From the NCBI RefSeq assembly GCF_900104745.1, contig NZ_LT629732.1:5381981-5445980 (forward strand): a DNA stretch of 64,000 nt. The letters are read 5' to 3'. This stretch comes from Actinopolymorpha singaporensis. GTDB taxonomy: Bacteria; Actinomycetota; Actinomycetes; Propionibacteriales; Actinopolymorphaceae. The notes under the pieces were generated by a model that was not told the origin of the DNA, searched no databases, and saw nothing but the letters and a program-made list of their open reading frames with translations. Numbering within the stretch: position 1 is the stretch's first letter; every line of letters begins with the position of its first letter. Shown here piece after piece: positions 1 through 7,703 of this stretch. The translations under genes and the position numbers were made by a program.

Positions 1-719
1 TGGATCGGCGCCTCGCCCTTGCGGTGGATGCGGACACCCTCCGAGCCGAGCGTGGTGACGACCACGCCGACCCGGGTCAGGATCTCCTCGGTGTTCCAGC
101 CGGTCTTCTGCTCGGTCAGCGCGGATTCGTACTCGTTGGAGAGGAAGTAGGTGGCGCCGTCGATCAGCTCGCGGATCAGCTCCCCGTCGGACCAGGCGAG
201 CTGCTGGGAGGGGTCGGCGGCGAACGCGTAGCCGCGGTCCCGGCACTCGTCGGTGTGCCTGCGCATCGCCTCGGGGTCGTTGGCGCCGATCACCACGAGG
301 TCGAGCCCGCCGACGCGTTCGGCCACGGGGGCGAGCTCGATCTTCCGGGCCTCGCTCATCGCGCCGGGGTAGAAGGTGGCGATCTGGGCGTGGGCGGAGT
401 CGGTCGTGCACACGAACCTCGCCGTGTGGTGTTCGTCACTTGTGTGCACCGAGCCACAGTCGACGCCGTGCCGCTCCAACCACGAACGGTAGTCGGCGAA
501 GTCGTGGCCGACCGCGCCGACGAGGACTGGGTCCAGGCCGAGGCAGGCCATGCCGAACGCGATGTTGGCGGCGACGCCACCCCGGCGTACCTCGAGGTCG
601 TCGGCGAGGAACGACACCGAGATCTTGTCCAGCTGGTCGACCACGAGGGAGTCGCGGAACTTGCCGCCGAACGTCATGAGGTGGTCGGTGGCGATCGACC
701 CGGTAACCGCGATTGGCAC
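1..719 (-). CDS. adoK: Adenosine kinase, PfkB family (3' end cut by window edge)
   Basis: Phosphorylates adenosine to AMP with ATP in the cytoplasm (purine salvage). The visible N-terminal ~239 residues start VPIAVTGSIATDHLM and contain the ribokinase-fold landmarks FLADDLEVRRGGVAANIAF (substrate lid/GG motif), DFADYRSWLERHGV, FYPGAMSEARKIELA, VIGANDPEAM and FAADPSQQL. These match, block for block, the mycobacterial adenosine kinase Rv2202c as I remember it. The C-terminal ATP site (GAGD motif) lies outside the window. The GTG start at 719 follows a GAAGGGGAC ribosome site. Its neighbourhood (erpA and glycerate kinase further on) is the conserved actinobacterial order. Another PfkB sugar kinase is the only alternative; I consider adenosine kinase clearly better. 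Confidence 0.88.
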   Translation of the reverse strand, partial: MPIAVTGSIATDHLMTFGGKFRDSLVVDQLDKISVSFLADDLEVRRGGVAANIAFGMACLGLDPVLVGAVGHDFADYRSWLERHGVDCGSVHTSDEHHTARFVCTTDSAHAQIATFYPGAMSEARKIELAPVAERVGGLDLVVIGANDPEAMRRHTDECRDRGYAFAADPSQQLAWSDGELIRELIDGATYFLSNEYESALTEQKTGWNTEEILTRVGVVVTTLGSEGVRIHRKGEAPI

Positions 720-1042
720 GAAGAAGTCCCCTTCGGAATGGTCGGACGGCGAACCGGCAGCTCACCATACCGAGCGCGGACCGGTCGGCGCCGTGCTCGG
801 CTCGGCGAGTCCGGGCCGGCCGGGCGTCTCCCCGCAGCCCTCCCAGGCCGCCGGGTGTGGCGCGGGCGCCCGTGGCAAAACCCGCGGCCGGAACCGGCGG
901 CGGTGGGACGGCGTCCATGTGGGCGGGCAGGTGTTCGCTCCGGTCGCGGCCAGGAGAGCCCCGGGCCGTGGTTGCCCGGCGCCCACCGGTCCTCGCCGGT
1001 ACGCCGGCAAAGCCAGGCACCTCGACGTCCCCGGGGGAACAC
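720..1042. other. Intergenic region between divergent adoK and lipoprotein genes
   Basis: Divergent promoter region. On the minus strand a TATGGT hexamer near 764-769 could serve adoK. The plus strand carries a GGGGGAAC ribosome site just before the lipoprotein ATG. Open frames run through it but have no recognisable protein content. I see no RNA gene here. Confidence 0.45.
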
Positions 1043-1666
1043 ATGAGGTCACCGTCCGCGGGTCCCGTCCGTCCCAACCGTCCCAACCGTCCCGTTCGCA
1101 CCGCCGCGGTCCTGGCCGCACTGGCCGTGCTGACCCTGTCCACCTCGTGCGGAGCCGGTACGACCGTCGAGGCCGGTGACCGGCCGGACTCGCCCACGGC
1201 CACGAAGTCAGCCGCCCCAACGCCGTCGGCCACCGAGTCCGCTCGGCCCACCCCGTCGGCGACCTCCTCTCCCGGCTCGACCAGGCGACCCGGCGGCGAG
1301 GGCGGCAAGGGCGGCAAGGGCGGCAAGGGCGGCGACCGGCCCGGCATGCCGCCGGCCACCCCGCCGGGAGAGAACTGGCAGCCGCTGATCCGGGTGGACG
1401 CCGTCGACGGCACACCCGCCGTCCGGACGCTGAAGGTGCACTACGCCCTGCCGACGCCGTGCTCGCCCGGCCTGCGACGCGCCGAGGTGACCGAGCGCCC
1501 CGACGCCGTGGTGATCAAGCTGCACCGCGACCCGCCCGGCAGGAGCGACGTGATCTGCGCCCAGGTGATCAAGGAGCAGTCCGTAGAGGTTCACCTGGAC
1601 ACGCCGGTCGGTGCTCGGCCGCTGGTCGACGGATCCTCCGGCCGGGTGGTCAAGCTGCGCGGCTGA
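1043..1666 (+). CDS. Putative lipoprotein of unknown function
   Basis: 207-residue protein with a basic N-terminus (RPNRPNRPVRT), a hydrophobic stretch and a lipobox LSTSC at about residues 31-35, so it should be lipid-anchored outside the membrane. A long low-complexity linker follows, rich in Ser/Thr/Pro and then Gly-Lys (GGKGGKGGKGG). The last ~75 residues are a compact domain with two cysteines (TPCSPG and VICAQV) and regularly spaced beta-strand-like segments (VRTLKVHYALP, DAVVIKLHRDPP, QSVEVHLDTPVG). I do not recognise the domain. The ATG at 1043 follows CCGGGGGAAC. A longer upstream open frame exists, but only this start gives a signal peptide. Confidence 0.72.
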   Translation: MRSPSAGPVRPNRPNRPVRTAAVLAALAVLTLSTSCGAGTTVEAGDRPDSPTATKSAAPTPSATESARPTPSATSSPGSTRRPGGEGGKGGKGGKGGDRPGMPPATPPGENWQPLIRVDAVDGTPAVRTLKVHYALPTPCSPGLRRAEVTERPDAVVIKLHRDPPGRSDVICAQVIKEQSVEVHLDTPVGARPLVDGSSGRVVKLRG

Positions 1667-1712
1667 CGCCTGTCCGCCGAATCGCCGCCGGCTCGGGACC
1701 CGCGGCGTACGC

Positions 1713-3083
1713 TCAGCCGCCGACCGCGACCCCCGCGGGCCAGGGCCCACTGCCGCCCTCGTCGTTCACGACGGTGCCCGCCGGTGCCGGCGAGCCCGCC
1801 CACACCGGACCCTCCGGATAGCGGTAGTCGGCCAGCGTGGCCGGGCGAAGCTCCGCAGACATGCCGGGCGCGGTCGGCGCGGCGTAGGCGCCGTCCACGA
1901 TCCGCACCGGGTCGACGAAGTGCTCGTGCAGGTGGTCGACGTACTCCACCACCCGGTCGGGCCGGTGCCCGCCGACGGCCACCTCGTCGAACATCGCCAG
2001 ATGCTGTACGAGTTCGCACAGGCCGACTCCTCCGGCGTGCGGGCACACCGGCACGCCGAACTTCGCCGCCAGCAGCAGGATCGCGACGTTCTCGTTCACC
2101 CCGCCGACCCGGGCCGCGTCCGGCTGCAGGACGTCGATCGCACCCGCCTGCAACAGCTGCTTGACGATGACGCGGTTCTGGGCGTGCTCGCCGGTCGCCA
2201 CCCGGATCGGGGCGATCTCGCGCCGGATCGCGGCGTGGCCGAGCACGTCGTCGGGCGAGGTCGGCTCCTCCACCCACCACAGGTCGAACTCGCGCAGTCG
2301 GCCCACCCAGCGCACCGCCTCCGCGACGTCCCAGCACTGGTTGGCGTCCACCGCGATCCGGACGTCCGGGCCGACCGCCCGGCGGGCCACGCCCAGGCGG
2401 CGCCGGTCGTCGTCGACGTCCCGGCCGACCTTCAGCTTGATCTGGCCGAACCCGTCCGCGACGGCCTGCCGGGACAACCGGTCGACGGTCGCGTCGTCGT
2501 ACCCGAGCCATCCCGGCGTGGTGGTGTACGCCGCGAGGCCACGTGCACGCAGGCGTTCCTCGCGGGCGGCCCGGCCGGGTTCGGCCGCCCGGAGCAGGTC
2601 GAGCGCCTCCTCCGGCGTGAGCGCGTCACGGAGGTAGCGCCAGTCGACCAGGCCGACGATCTGCTCCGGCGTCATGTCCGCGAGCAGTTTCCACACCGGC
2701 AGGCCCGCGCGGCGGCCGGCGAGATCCCAGACGGCGTTGACGACAGCACCGATCGCCATGTGCATCAGCCCCTTCTCGGGACCGAGCCAGCGGAACTGCG
2801 AGTCGTCCACGAGGTCGAAGTAGACCCGGCCGAGGTCGGCGCAGATCTCCTCCACGTCCCTGCCCACCAGGGCCGGGGCGAGCGCCCGGATCGCGGCACA
2901 CTGCACCTCGTTGCCCCGGCCGATGGTGAAGGCGAAGCCGTGTCCGTCGGGCCCGTCGCTGGTGCGCAGGACGACGTACGCCGCGGAGTAGTCGGGGTCG
3001 GGGTTCATTGCGTCGGAGCCGTGCAGCTCCAGGGATGTCGGGAACCGCACGTCGTGTACGTCGACCGCGACCAGTTTCGCCAC
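1713..3083 (-). CDS. L-fuconate dehydratase (enolase superfamily)
   Basis: Predicted to dehydrate L-fuconate to 2-keto-3-deoxy-L-fuconate, Mg-dependent, cytoplasmic. 456 residues, typical family length. The barrel motifs are all visible: IKLKVGRD (KxK base), AVDANQCWD and [11 protein letters not shown] (metal ligands), ATGEHAQNR (third ligand), and [11 protein letters not shown] (His of the His-Asp dyad). The N-terminal capping domain carries [15 protein letters not shown] and [13 protein letters not shown], features I associate with the FucD subgroup. The GTG at 3083 follows GAACGAGGTGACCCG; upstream extension is open but unsupported. It is divergent from an aldo/keto reductase and a lactonase that supply the preceding pathway steps, which supports fuconate over other acid sugars. 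A related sugar acid (e.g. galactonate) cannot be excluded. Confidence 0.85.
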   Translation of the reverse strand: MAKLVAVDVHDVRFPTSLELHGSDAMNPDPDYSAAYVVLRTSDGPDGHGFAFTIGRGNEVQCAAIRALAPALVGRDVEEICADLGRVYFDLVDDSQFRWLGPEKGLMHMAIGAVVNAVWDLAGRRAGLPVWKLLADMTPEQIVGLVDWRYLRDALTPEEALDLLRAAEPGRAAREERLRARGLAAYTTTPGWLGYDDATVDRLSRQAVADGFGQIKLKVGRDVDDDRRRLGVARRAVGPDVRIAVDANQCWDVAEAVRWVGRLREFDLWWVEEPTSPDDVLGHAAIRREIAPIRVATGEHAQNRVIVKQLLQAGAIDVLQPDAARVGGVNENVAILLLAAKFGVPVCPHAGGVGLCELVQHLAMFDEVAVGGHRPDRVVEYVDHLHEHFVDPVRIVDGAYAAPTAPGMSAELRPATLADYRYPEGPVWAGSPAPAGTVVNDEGGSGPWPAGVAVGG

Positions 3084-3339
3084 CGGGTCACCTCGTTCCG
3101 GATGTCTGGGGGGGTTGGCTTCTTGTGGCTGCTTCTTTCGGGCATGGCGGTTCGCAACGTCGGCCGGACTACCGGAGACGGCCGCGCACGCGACCAGCCG
3201 AATCGTCAGACGACCACTAGGATCCGGAGTCAGCTTGCCACGTGGCCGGGCGGGGCCGGTCGACTGATCGCGGCGAGCGGCCGTCGGACCGTACGCCACG
3301 CCCCTGCCGTGTGCGAAGCAACGCGAAGCGAGGCGAAGC

Positions 3340-4335
3340 ATGGGCAAGCGGGCCACGCAGCGGCACCGGCTGGGCACGAGCGACGTGGAGGTCACCCGGC
3401 TGGGGCTGGGAACCGCCCCGCTGGGCGGGCTGTTCACCTCCGTCGCGGACGAGACCGCGACCGCGGTGGTGAAGGCCGCGCTGGACGCCGGCCTCAACTA
3501 CCTGGACACCGCTCCGCTCTACGGGCACGGAACCGCCGAGCGCCGGGTGGGCGCCGCGCTGTCCGGAACCGGCCGTTCGGAGTACGTCCTGTCCACGAAG
3601 GTGGGCCGGCTGATCGTGCCCGCGGAGGGCGCGGACGGCGGCGAGGGCGGGCCGAACGCCAACGGGTACGCCGACGCACCTCCGTCGGAGGCGGCGTTCG
3701 ACTACAGCCGGGACGGCATCCTGCGCTCGGTGACCGAGAGCCTGGAACGCCTCGGCCTGGACCGGGTGGACATCCTCTACATCCACGACCCCGACGACCA
3801 CGAGGAGGAGGCCCTCACGGTCGCCTACCCCGCGGTCCGCGAGCTCCGCGACCAGGGCGTGGTGCGCGCGATCGGCGTCGGCATGAACCAGTCCCGCATC
3901 CCGACCCGGTTCGTGCGCGAGACCGACGTCGACGCGGTGCTGCTGGCCGGGCGCTACACGCTGCTGGAGCAGCCAGGGGCGGAGGACCTGCTGCCGGCCT
4001 GCCTGGAGCGGGACACCTCGATCGTGATCGGCGGTGTCTACAACTCCGGTCTGCTGGCCGACCCCCGGCCGGGCGCGACGTACAACTACGCGGAGGCGCC
4101 GGCGCACCTGATCGCCCGGGCACAGGAGCTGGCCGCGATCTGCGAGCGGCACGGCGTACCCCTCAAGGCGGCGGCGATCCAGTTCCCGCTGTGGCACCCG
4201 GCGGTGGCGACGGTCCTCACCGGCGCACGGAGCGTGGCCGAGCTGGAGGAGAACCTCCAGATGATGGAGTACGACGTCCCGGACGCTCTGTGGGACGACC
4301 TCGCGGACGCGGGGGTGAAGCGGTATGGCGCCTGA
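3340..4335 (+). CDS. Aldo/keto reductase, probable L-fucose (D-threo-aldose) 1-dehydrogenase
   Basis: 331-residue TIM-barrel oxidoreductase expected to oxidise the anomeric carbon of L-fucose (or another D-threo-aldose) to the lactone with NAD(P). Seen: [12 protein letters not shown] at the N-terminus; [21 protein letters not shown] holding the catalytic Asp and Tyr; STKVGRL (catalytic Lys); [13 protein letters not shown] (catalytic His); and a C-terminal cofactor-binding [20 protein letters not shown]. The insertion rich in Gly/Asn after STKVGRL is usual in the aldose-dehydrogenase branch. The start at 3340 follows GCGAGGCGAAGC. It overlaps the lactonase gene by 11 bp and is divergent from the fuconate dehydratase, so the three form one catabolic unit. 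Confidence 0.83.
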   Translation: MGKRATQRHRLGTSDVEVTRLGLGTAPLGGLFTSVADETATAVVKAALDAGLNYLDTAPLYGHGTAERRVGAALSGTGRSEYVLSTKVGRLIVPAEGADGGEGGPNANGYADAPPSEAAFDYSRDGILRSVTESLERLGLDRVDILYIHDPDDHEEEALTVAYPAVRELRDQGVVRAIGVGMNQSRIPTRFVRETDVDAVLLAGRYTLLEQPGAEDLLPACLERDTSIVIGGVYNSGLLADPRPGATYNYAEAPAHLIARAQELAAICERHGVPLKAAAIQFPLWHPAVATVLTGARSVAELEENLQMMEYDVPDALWDDLADAGVKRYGA

Positions 4336-5239
4336 CGCCGGCGCCGGCTCGGCCACCTCCGGCAGGGTGGGCGGCCCTGGCGGGGCGGCCCATCCCGGCG
4401 GCGTGGATGCCCACCACCACGTCTGGGACCTGTCCGTCCGCCCGGAGCCGTGGATCGCAGGGCCGCAGATGGCCCCGATCGACAAGACGTTCCACCTGTC
4501 CGACCTCGAGCCGCACGCGAAGGCGGCCGGGGTGACCCGGACCGTTCTGGTGCAGACGGTGCCCGATTTGGACGAGACGCGGGACTTCCTCGCTCTCGCC
4601 GAGGGCAGCGACCTGGTGGGCGCGGTGACCGGCTGGGTCGATCTCACCGCGGACTCGGTGGCCGACGATCTCGCCGAACTGGCCGCCGCGCCGGGCGGTC
4701 GCTTCCTCCGCGCCGTCCGGCACGGGGTGCAGGGCGAGGAGGACCCGGCCTGGTTGTGCCGCCCCGACGTCCGGCGTGGCCTCGCCGCGGTGGCGGGCGC
4801 CGGGCTGCGCTACGAGCTGCTGACGTTGCCGGAGCAGTTGCCGGCGGCGGTGGAGACGGTGGAGGCACTGCCGGAGGCGGCGTTCGTCCTCGACCACTGT
4901 TCCAAGCCGGAGATCGCCCGGGGCGAACGCGAGCCGTGGGCAGGACTGATCCGCCGGCTCGCCGCGTACCCCAACGTCACCTGCAAGCTGTCCGGGCTGG
5001 TGACGGAGGCCGACTGGGCGTCCTGGGACGTCGCCACGCTGCGGCCCTACGTCGACGTGGTGCTGGAGGCGTTCGGCCCGGACCGGGTGATGTTCGGCTC
5101 GGACTGGCCGGTGTGCCTGCTGGCCTCGTCGTACGCCGACTGGGTGTCGGCCGCCCGGGAGCTGACCGCGCACCTGGACCCGTCCGAACGCGCCGACGTG
5201 TTCGGCGGCACCGCCCGCAGGGTGTACGCGCTGGACTGA
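4325..5239 (+). CDS. Amidohydrolase-family lactonase, probable L-fuconolactonase
   Basis: Expected to open L-fucono-lactone to L-fuconate. 304 residues of the amidohydrolase-2 family: VDAHHHVWDL near residue 30 (HxH metal site), VLVQTVPDLDET, FLRAVRHGVQGEED, FVLDHCSKPEI (conserved His), NVTCKLSGLVTEADW, and FGSDWPVCLLASSYADW with the metal-ligand Asp. The last motif is the family hallmark. The first ~25 residues are Gly/Ala-rich, so the true start may be slightly internal. The ATG at 4325 lies inside the reductase gene, indicating translational coupling. No transporter or 2-keto-3-deoxyfuconate dehydrogenase lies next to it in the window. Confidence 0.83.
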   Translation: MAPDAGAGSATSGRVGGPGGAAHPGGVDAHHHVWDLSVRPEPWIAGPQMAPIDKTFHLSDLEPHAKAAGVTRTVLVQTVPDLDETRDFLALAEGSDLVGAVTGWVDLTADSVADDLAELAAAPGGRFLRAVRHGVQGEEDPAWLCRPDVRRGLAAVAGAGLRYELLTLPEQLPAAVETVEALPEAAFVLDHCSKPEIARGEREPWAGLIRRLAAYPNVTCKLSGLVTEADWASWDVATLRPYVDVVLEAFGPDRVMFGSDWPVCLLASSYADWVSAARELTAHLDPSERADVFGGTARRVYALD

Positions 5240-5313
5240 ACCCGGCTCGCGCCCCGGACTCACCGCCTACTCCGAGATCCGGGCTGTCCCTGCCCTGGTG
5301 TAGAACCTCCGGC

Positions 5314-6780
5314 ATGACCTACCGCATCGCCATCGCCGGCATGTCCACCGAGTCGAGCACGTTCACCACCCACCGCACCGGCCTGGCCGACTTCCGTGTC
5401 GGCCGGGGCGAGGAGCTCGCCGACCGCTACCCGTTCCTGGCCGGCTGGCGGCTGCCGGAGCATCCCGAGGTCGAGTTCGTCCCGTTGCTGCAGGCGTCCG
5501 CGCTGCCGGGCGGCCAGGTGCTGCCGGAGGTGTACGACGCGATCGAGGCGGAGATCCTCGAGCGGCTGCGGGCCGTGCTGGACGAGGGCGAGCTGCACGG
5601 GTTCTACTTCGACATCCACGGCGCGATGGCGGTCGAGGGCCGGCGTGACGCGGAGGCCGCGCTGGCGCACCGGATCCGGTCACTGGTCGGTTCGGACTGC
5701 GTGATCTCGGCGTCGATGGACCTGCACGGCCAGGTGTCGGAGGACCTCGCGGAGACCGTCGACCTGCTCACGGCCTACCGCACTGCTCCGCACCTGGACT
5801 ACGTCGAGACGCGCGAACGGGCGGTCCGCAACCTCGTCCGGTGCCTGGTCGAGGAGATCCGGCCTGTGCGGGCGTGGGTGCGGGTGCCGGTTCTGCTCCC
5901 GGGCGAGAAGACCAGCACCCGGGTGGAGCCGGCGAAGTCCGTCTACGCCTCGGTGGAGGAGGCCGAGCGCCTCGACGGCGTCATGGACGCCTCGCTGTGG
6001 GTCGGGTACGCCTGGGCGGACGAGCCGCGGTCGGCGGCGACCGTCGTGGTGTACGGCACCGACCAGGGCGTGGTCAGCGCCCAGGCCGAGCGGATCGCCA
6101 GGGCCTGGTGGGACGCCCGGCACGAGTTCGAGTTCTGTGCCCCGGCGGGACCTGCCGACTGGTGCGTGGCGCAGGCGTTCGAGTCCGGCCAACGGCCGTT
6201 CTTCGTCAGCGACTCCGGGGACAACCCCACCGCGGGCGGGTCCAACGACGTCGCCTGGCTGCTCGGCCACCTGCTGGCCACCCCGGCGCTGGCCTCCGGT
6301 GAACGCACCGCGATCTGGGCCAGCTGCGTCGCCCCCGACGCCGTACGCACCTGCGTGGACGCCGGTGTCGGCGCTCGGGTCGATGTCCAGGTCGGCGGTG
6401 TCTTCGGCGGCGGCGAGCCGGTGGCGATGAGCGGCGAGGTCACCCACGTCACCCGCGACGACCAGGTGGGCGGTGACATCGCGGTGGTGCGTTCCGGCGG
6501 GGTGTCCGCGGTGCTCACCAGCAGGCGCAAACCGTTCCACTACGTCGCCCACCTGCAGGCGCTCGGGCTGGAGCCGGCCGACCACGACCTGACCGCCGTG
6601 AAGATCGGCTATCTCCAGCCCGACCTCTACCAGGCGGCCAAGGGCTGGGTGCTGGCGCTGACCCCGGGAGGCGTCGACCAGGACCTGCTCCGGCTCGACT
6701 ACCAGCACGTCGTCCGGCCGGTGCACCCGCTGGACGACGACCTCGCCGACCCCGACCTGACTCCGGTGATCTTCGGGTAG
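5314..6780 (+). CDS. M81 family metallopeptidase (MlrC-like)
   Basis: 488-residue protein of the DUF1485/MlrC family, named after microcystinase C, which cleaves small peptides with a metal. Motifs: IAIAGMSTESSTF at the start, DGFYFDIHGAM-type block GFYFDIHGAMAVEGRRDAE, ISASMDLHGQVSEDL, and TAYRTAPHLDYVETRERA, which together give the metal-binding His/Asp set. The C-terminal domain has FVSDSGDNPTAGGSNDVAWLL. The natural substrate is unknown for nearly all members; they are often found with catabolic genes, as here behind the fucose block (74-bp gap). The ATG at 5314 gives the family N-terminus; the ribosome site is weak. Confidence 0.85.
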   Translation: MTYRIAIAGMSTESSTFTTHRTGLADFRVGRGEELADRYPFLAGWRLPEHPEVEFVPLLQASALPGGQVLPEVYDAIEAEILERLRAVLDEGELHGFYFDIHGAMAVEGRRDAEAALAHRIRSLVGSDCVISASMDLHGQVSEDLAETVDLLTAYRTAPHLDYVETRERAVRNLVRCLVEEIRPVRAWVRVPVLLPGEKTSTRVEPAKSVYASVEEAERLDGVMDASLWVGYAWADEPRSAATVVVYGTDQGVVSAQAERIARAWWDARHEFEFCAPAGPADWCVAQAFESGQRPFFVSDSGDNPTAGGSNDVAWLLGHLLATPALASGERTAIWASCVAPDAVRTCVDAGVGARVDVQVGGVFGGGEPVAMSGEVTHVTRDDQVGGDIAVVRSGGVSAVLTSRRKPFHYVAHLQALGLEPADHDLTAVKIGYLQPDLYQAAKGWVLALTPGGVDQDLLRLDYQHVVRPVHPLDDDLADPDLTPVIFG

Positions 6781-6806
6781 GTCGCGGGGTGAGCATGATC
6801 ATCTAA

Positions 6807-6841
6807 GGTGGGCTACCTGTCTGTCGGGTGGGCTACCTGTC
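6807..6841. repeat. 15-bp direct repeat at 20-bp period upstream of the ABC-like cluster
   Basis: GGTGGGCTACCTGTC occurs at 6807-6821 and again at 6827-6841, a 20-bp period close to two helical turns. It lies just before the first gene of the degenerate transporter cluster, downstream of a TAAGGT hexamer at 6804-6809 that could be a -10 box. It could be a two-site operator or a chance duplication. The second copy contains an alternative GTG start for the next gene. Confidence 0.5.
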
Positions 6842-6863
6842 GGCTGTCGGCACGGGGAGCGGC

Positions 6864-7703
6864 ATGGCCGGATTGCGACTGGACGACCTCAGCGTCGAGG
6901 GCGTGTGCACGTCCTGGTCGCTGACCGTGCCCGTCGGCACCGTCCGCGCGGCCGTCGTACGTGACCAGGAGTCGGTGCGCGACCTGCTCGAGGTGGTGCT
7001 CGGGCTGGTCGCACCGACCGGCGGACGGGTACTCGTCGACGACGTGAACGCCCTGGAGCAACCCGACGACCACCACCGGCGCCGACGGCACCGGGCCGGC
7101 AACGACGACCAGTGCCGGGTGCGGTACGTCCCGGCCTCGGGCGGACTCGAACCCGGGCTGACCCTCCAGCAGAACCTCACCCGCGCGAGCTGTCCCACGG
7201 TCCGGGTGTCCCGCCGGCGGGCGGCCGCGCAGGCCCGGGACACCGCGACCCGGCTCGGGCTGCGCCGACTGCTGGGTCGCTACCCCGAACAGCTCACCGT
7301 GGGCCAGCGCCAGCTCGCCGGGTTCGCGATGGCGCTGTGCTGGCGGCCGTGCGCGCTGGTGGTGGAGGACTCCCCCGACCTGCCCACGTGGGACGCGGCG
7401 CTGGAGTTCGAACGCCTGCGGCTGGACCCGGCGGCTGTGCCCGGGCCGAGGGGGCTGTTCGCGGAGGTGGCCGGGCTGGTGCTCACCACCGACCCGGCCC
7501 GCACCCGGCTGCTCGACCCGGACCCGGTTGGCGTACAGCCCGCGAGTGTCGCCGGCCTTGGGGACAGGCGGGGCGACCACGACAGGAACGACGACGACGG
7601 CGACGACGACAGGGGCGACGGCGACGGCGAGCCGTCCGGCCGGGCCGGTGAGCGCGTCGGAGGCACGTCCCGGGACACTGGCCGCGGCAGCCGCCATGCC
7701 TGA
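6864..7703 (+). CDS. ABC-transporter ATPase-like protein without Walker A (pseudo-ATPase)
   Basis: 279 residues that align to an ABC nucleotide-binding domain in order: LRLDDLSVEG (first strands), GLVAPTGGRVLVDDVNAL (the segment after the P-loop), RYVPASGGLEPGLTLQQNL (Q-loop region), LGLRRLLGRYPEQLTVGQRQLAGFAMAL (signature helix) and RPCALVVEDSP (Walker B). The P-loop is absent: the expected GxxGxGKS/T is replaced by VRDQESVRD at about residues 33-41. The signature is LTVGQ instead of LSGGQ, and Walker B ends E-D rather than D-E. So it probably cannot hydrolyse ATP. The C-terminus is an Asp/Arg-rich tail. The ATG at 6864 follows GGGGAGC; a GTG at 6828 is possible. It overlaps the next gene by 8 bp. 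Confidence 0.7.
   Translation: MAGLRLDDLSVEGVCTSWSLTVPVGTVRAAVVRDQESVRDLLEVVLGLVAPTGGRVLVDDVNALEQPDDHHRRRRHRAGNDDQCRVRYVPASGGLEPGLTLQQNLTRASCPTVRVSRRRAAAQARDTATRLGLRRLLGRYPEQLTVGQRQLAGFAMALCWRPCALVVEDSPDLPTWDAALEFERLRLDPAAVPGPRGLFAEVAGLVLTTDPARTRLLDPDPVGVQPASVAGLGDRRGDHDRNDDDGDDDRGDGDGEPSGRAGERVGGTSRDTGRGSRHA

Noticed and set aside
1611-4535. Very long open frame antisense to the dehydratase and across the reductase (plus strand)
   Set aside because: A by-product of extreme GC at third positions; it is Arg/Pro/Gly/His-rich and has no motif, while the other frames hold full enzyme families.
6864-7703. Functional ABC ATPase
   Set aside because: The P-loop is absent and both signature and Walker B are altered.
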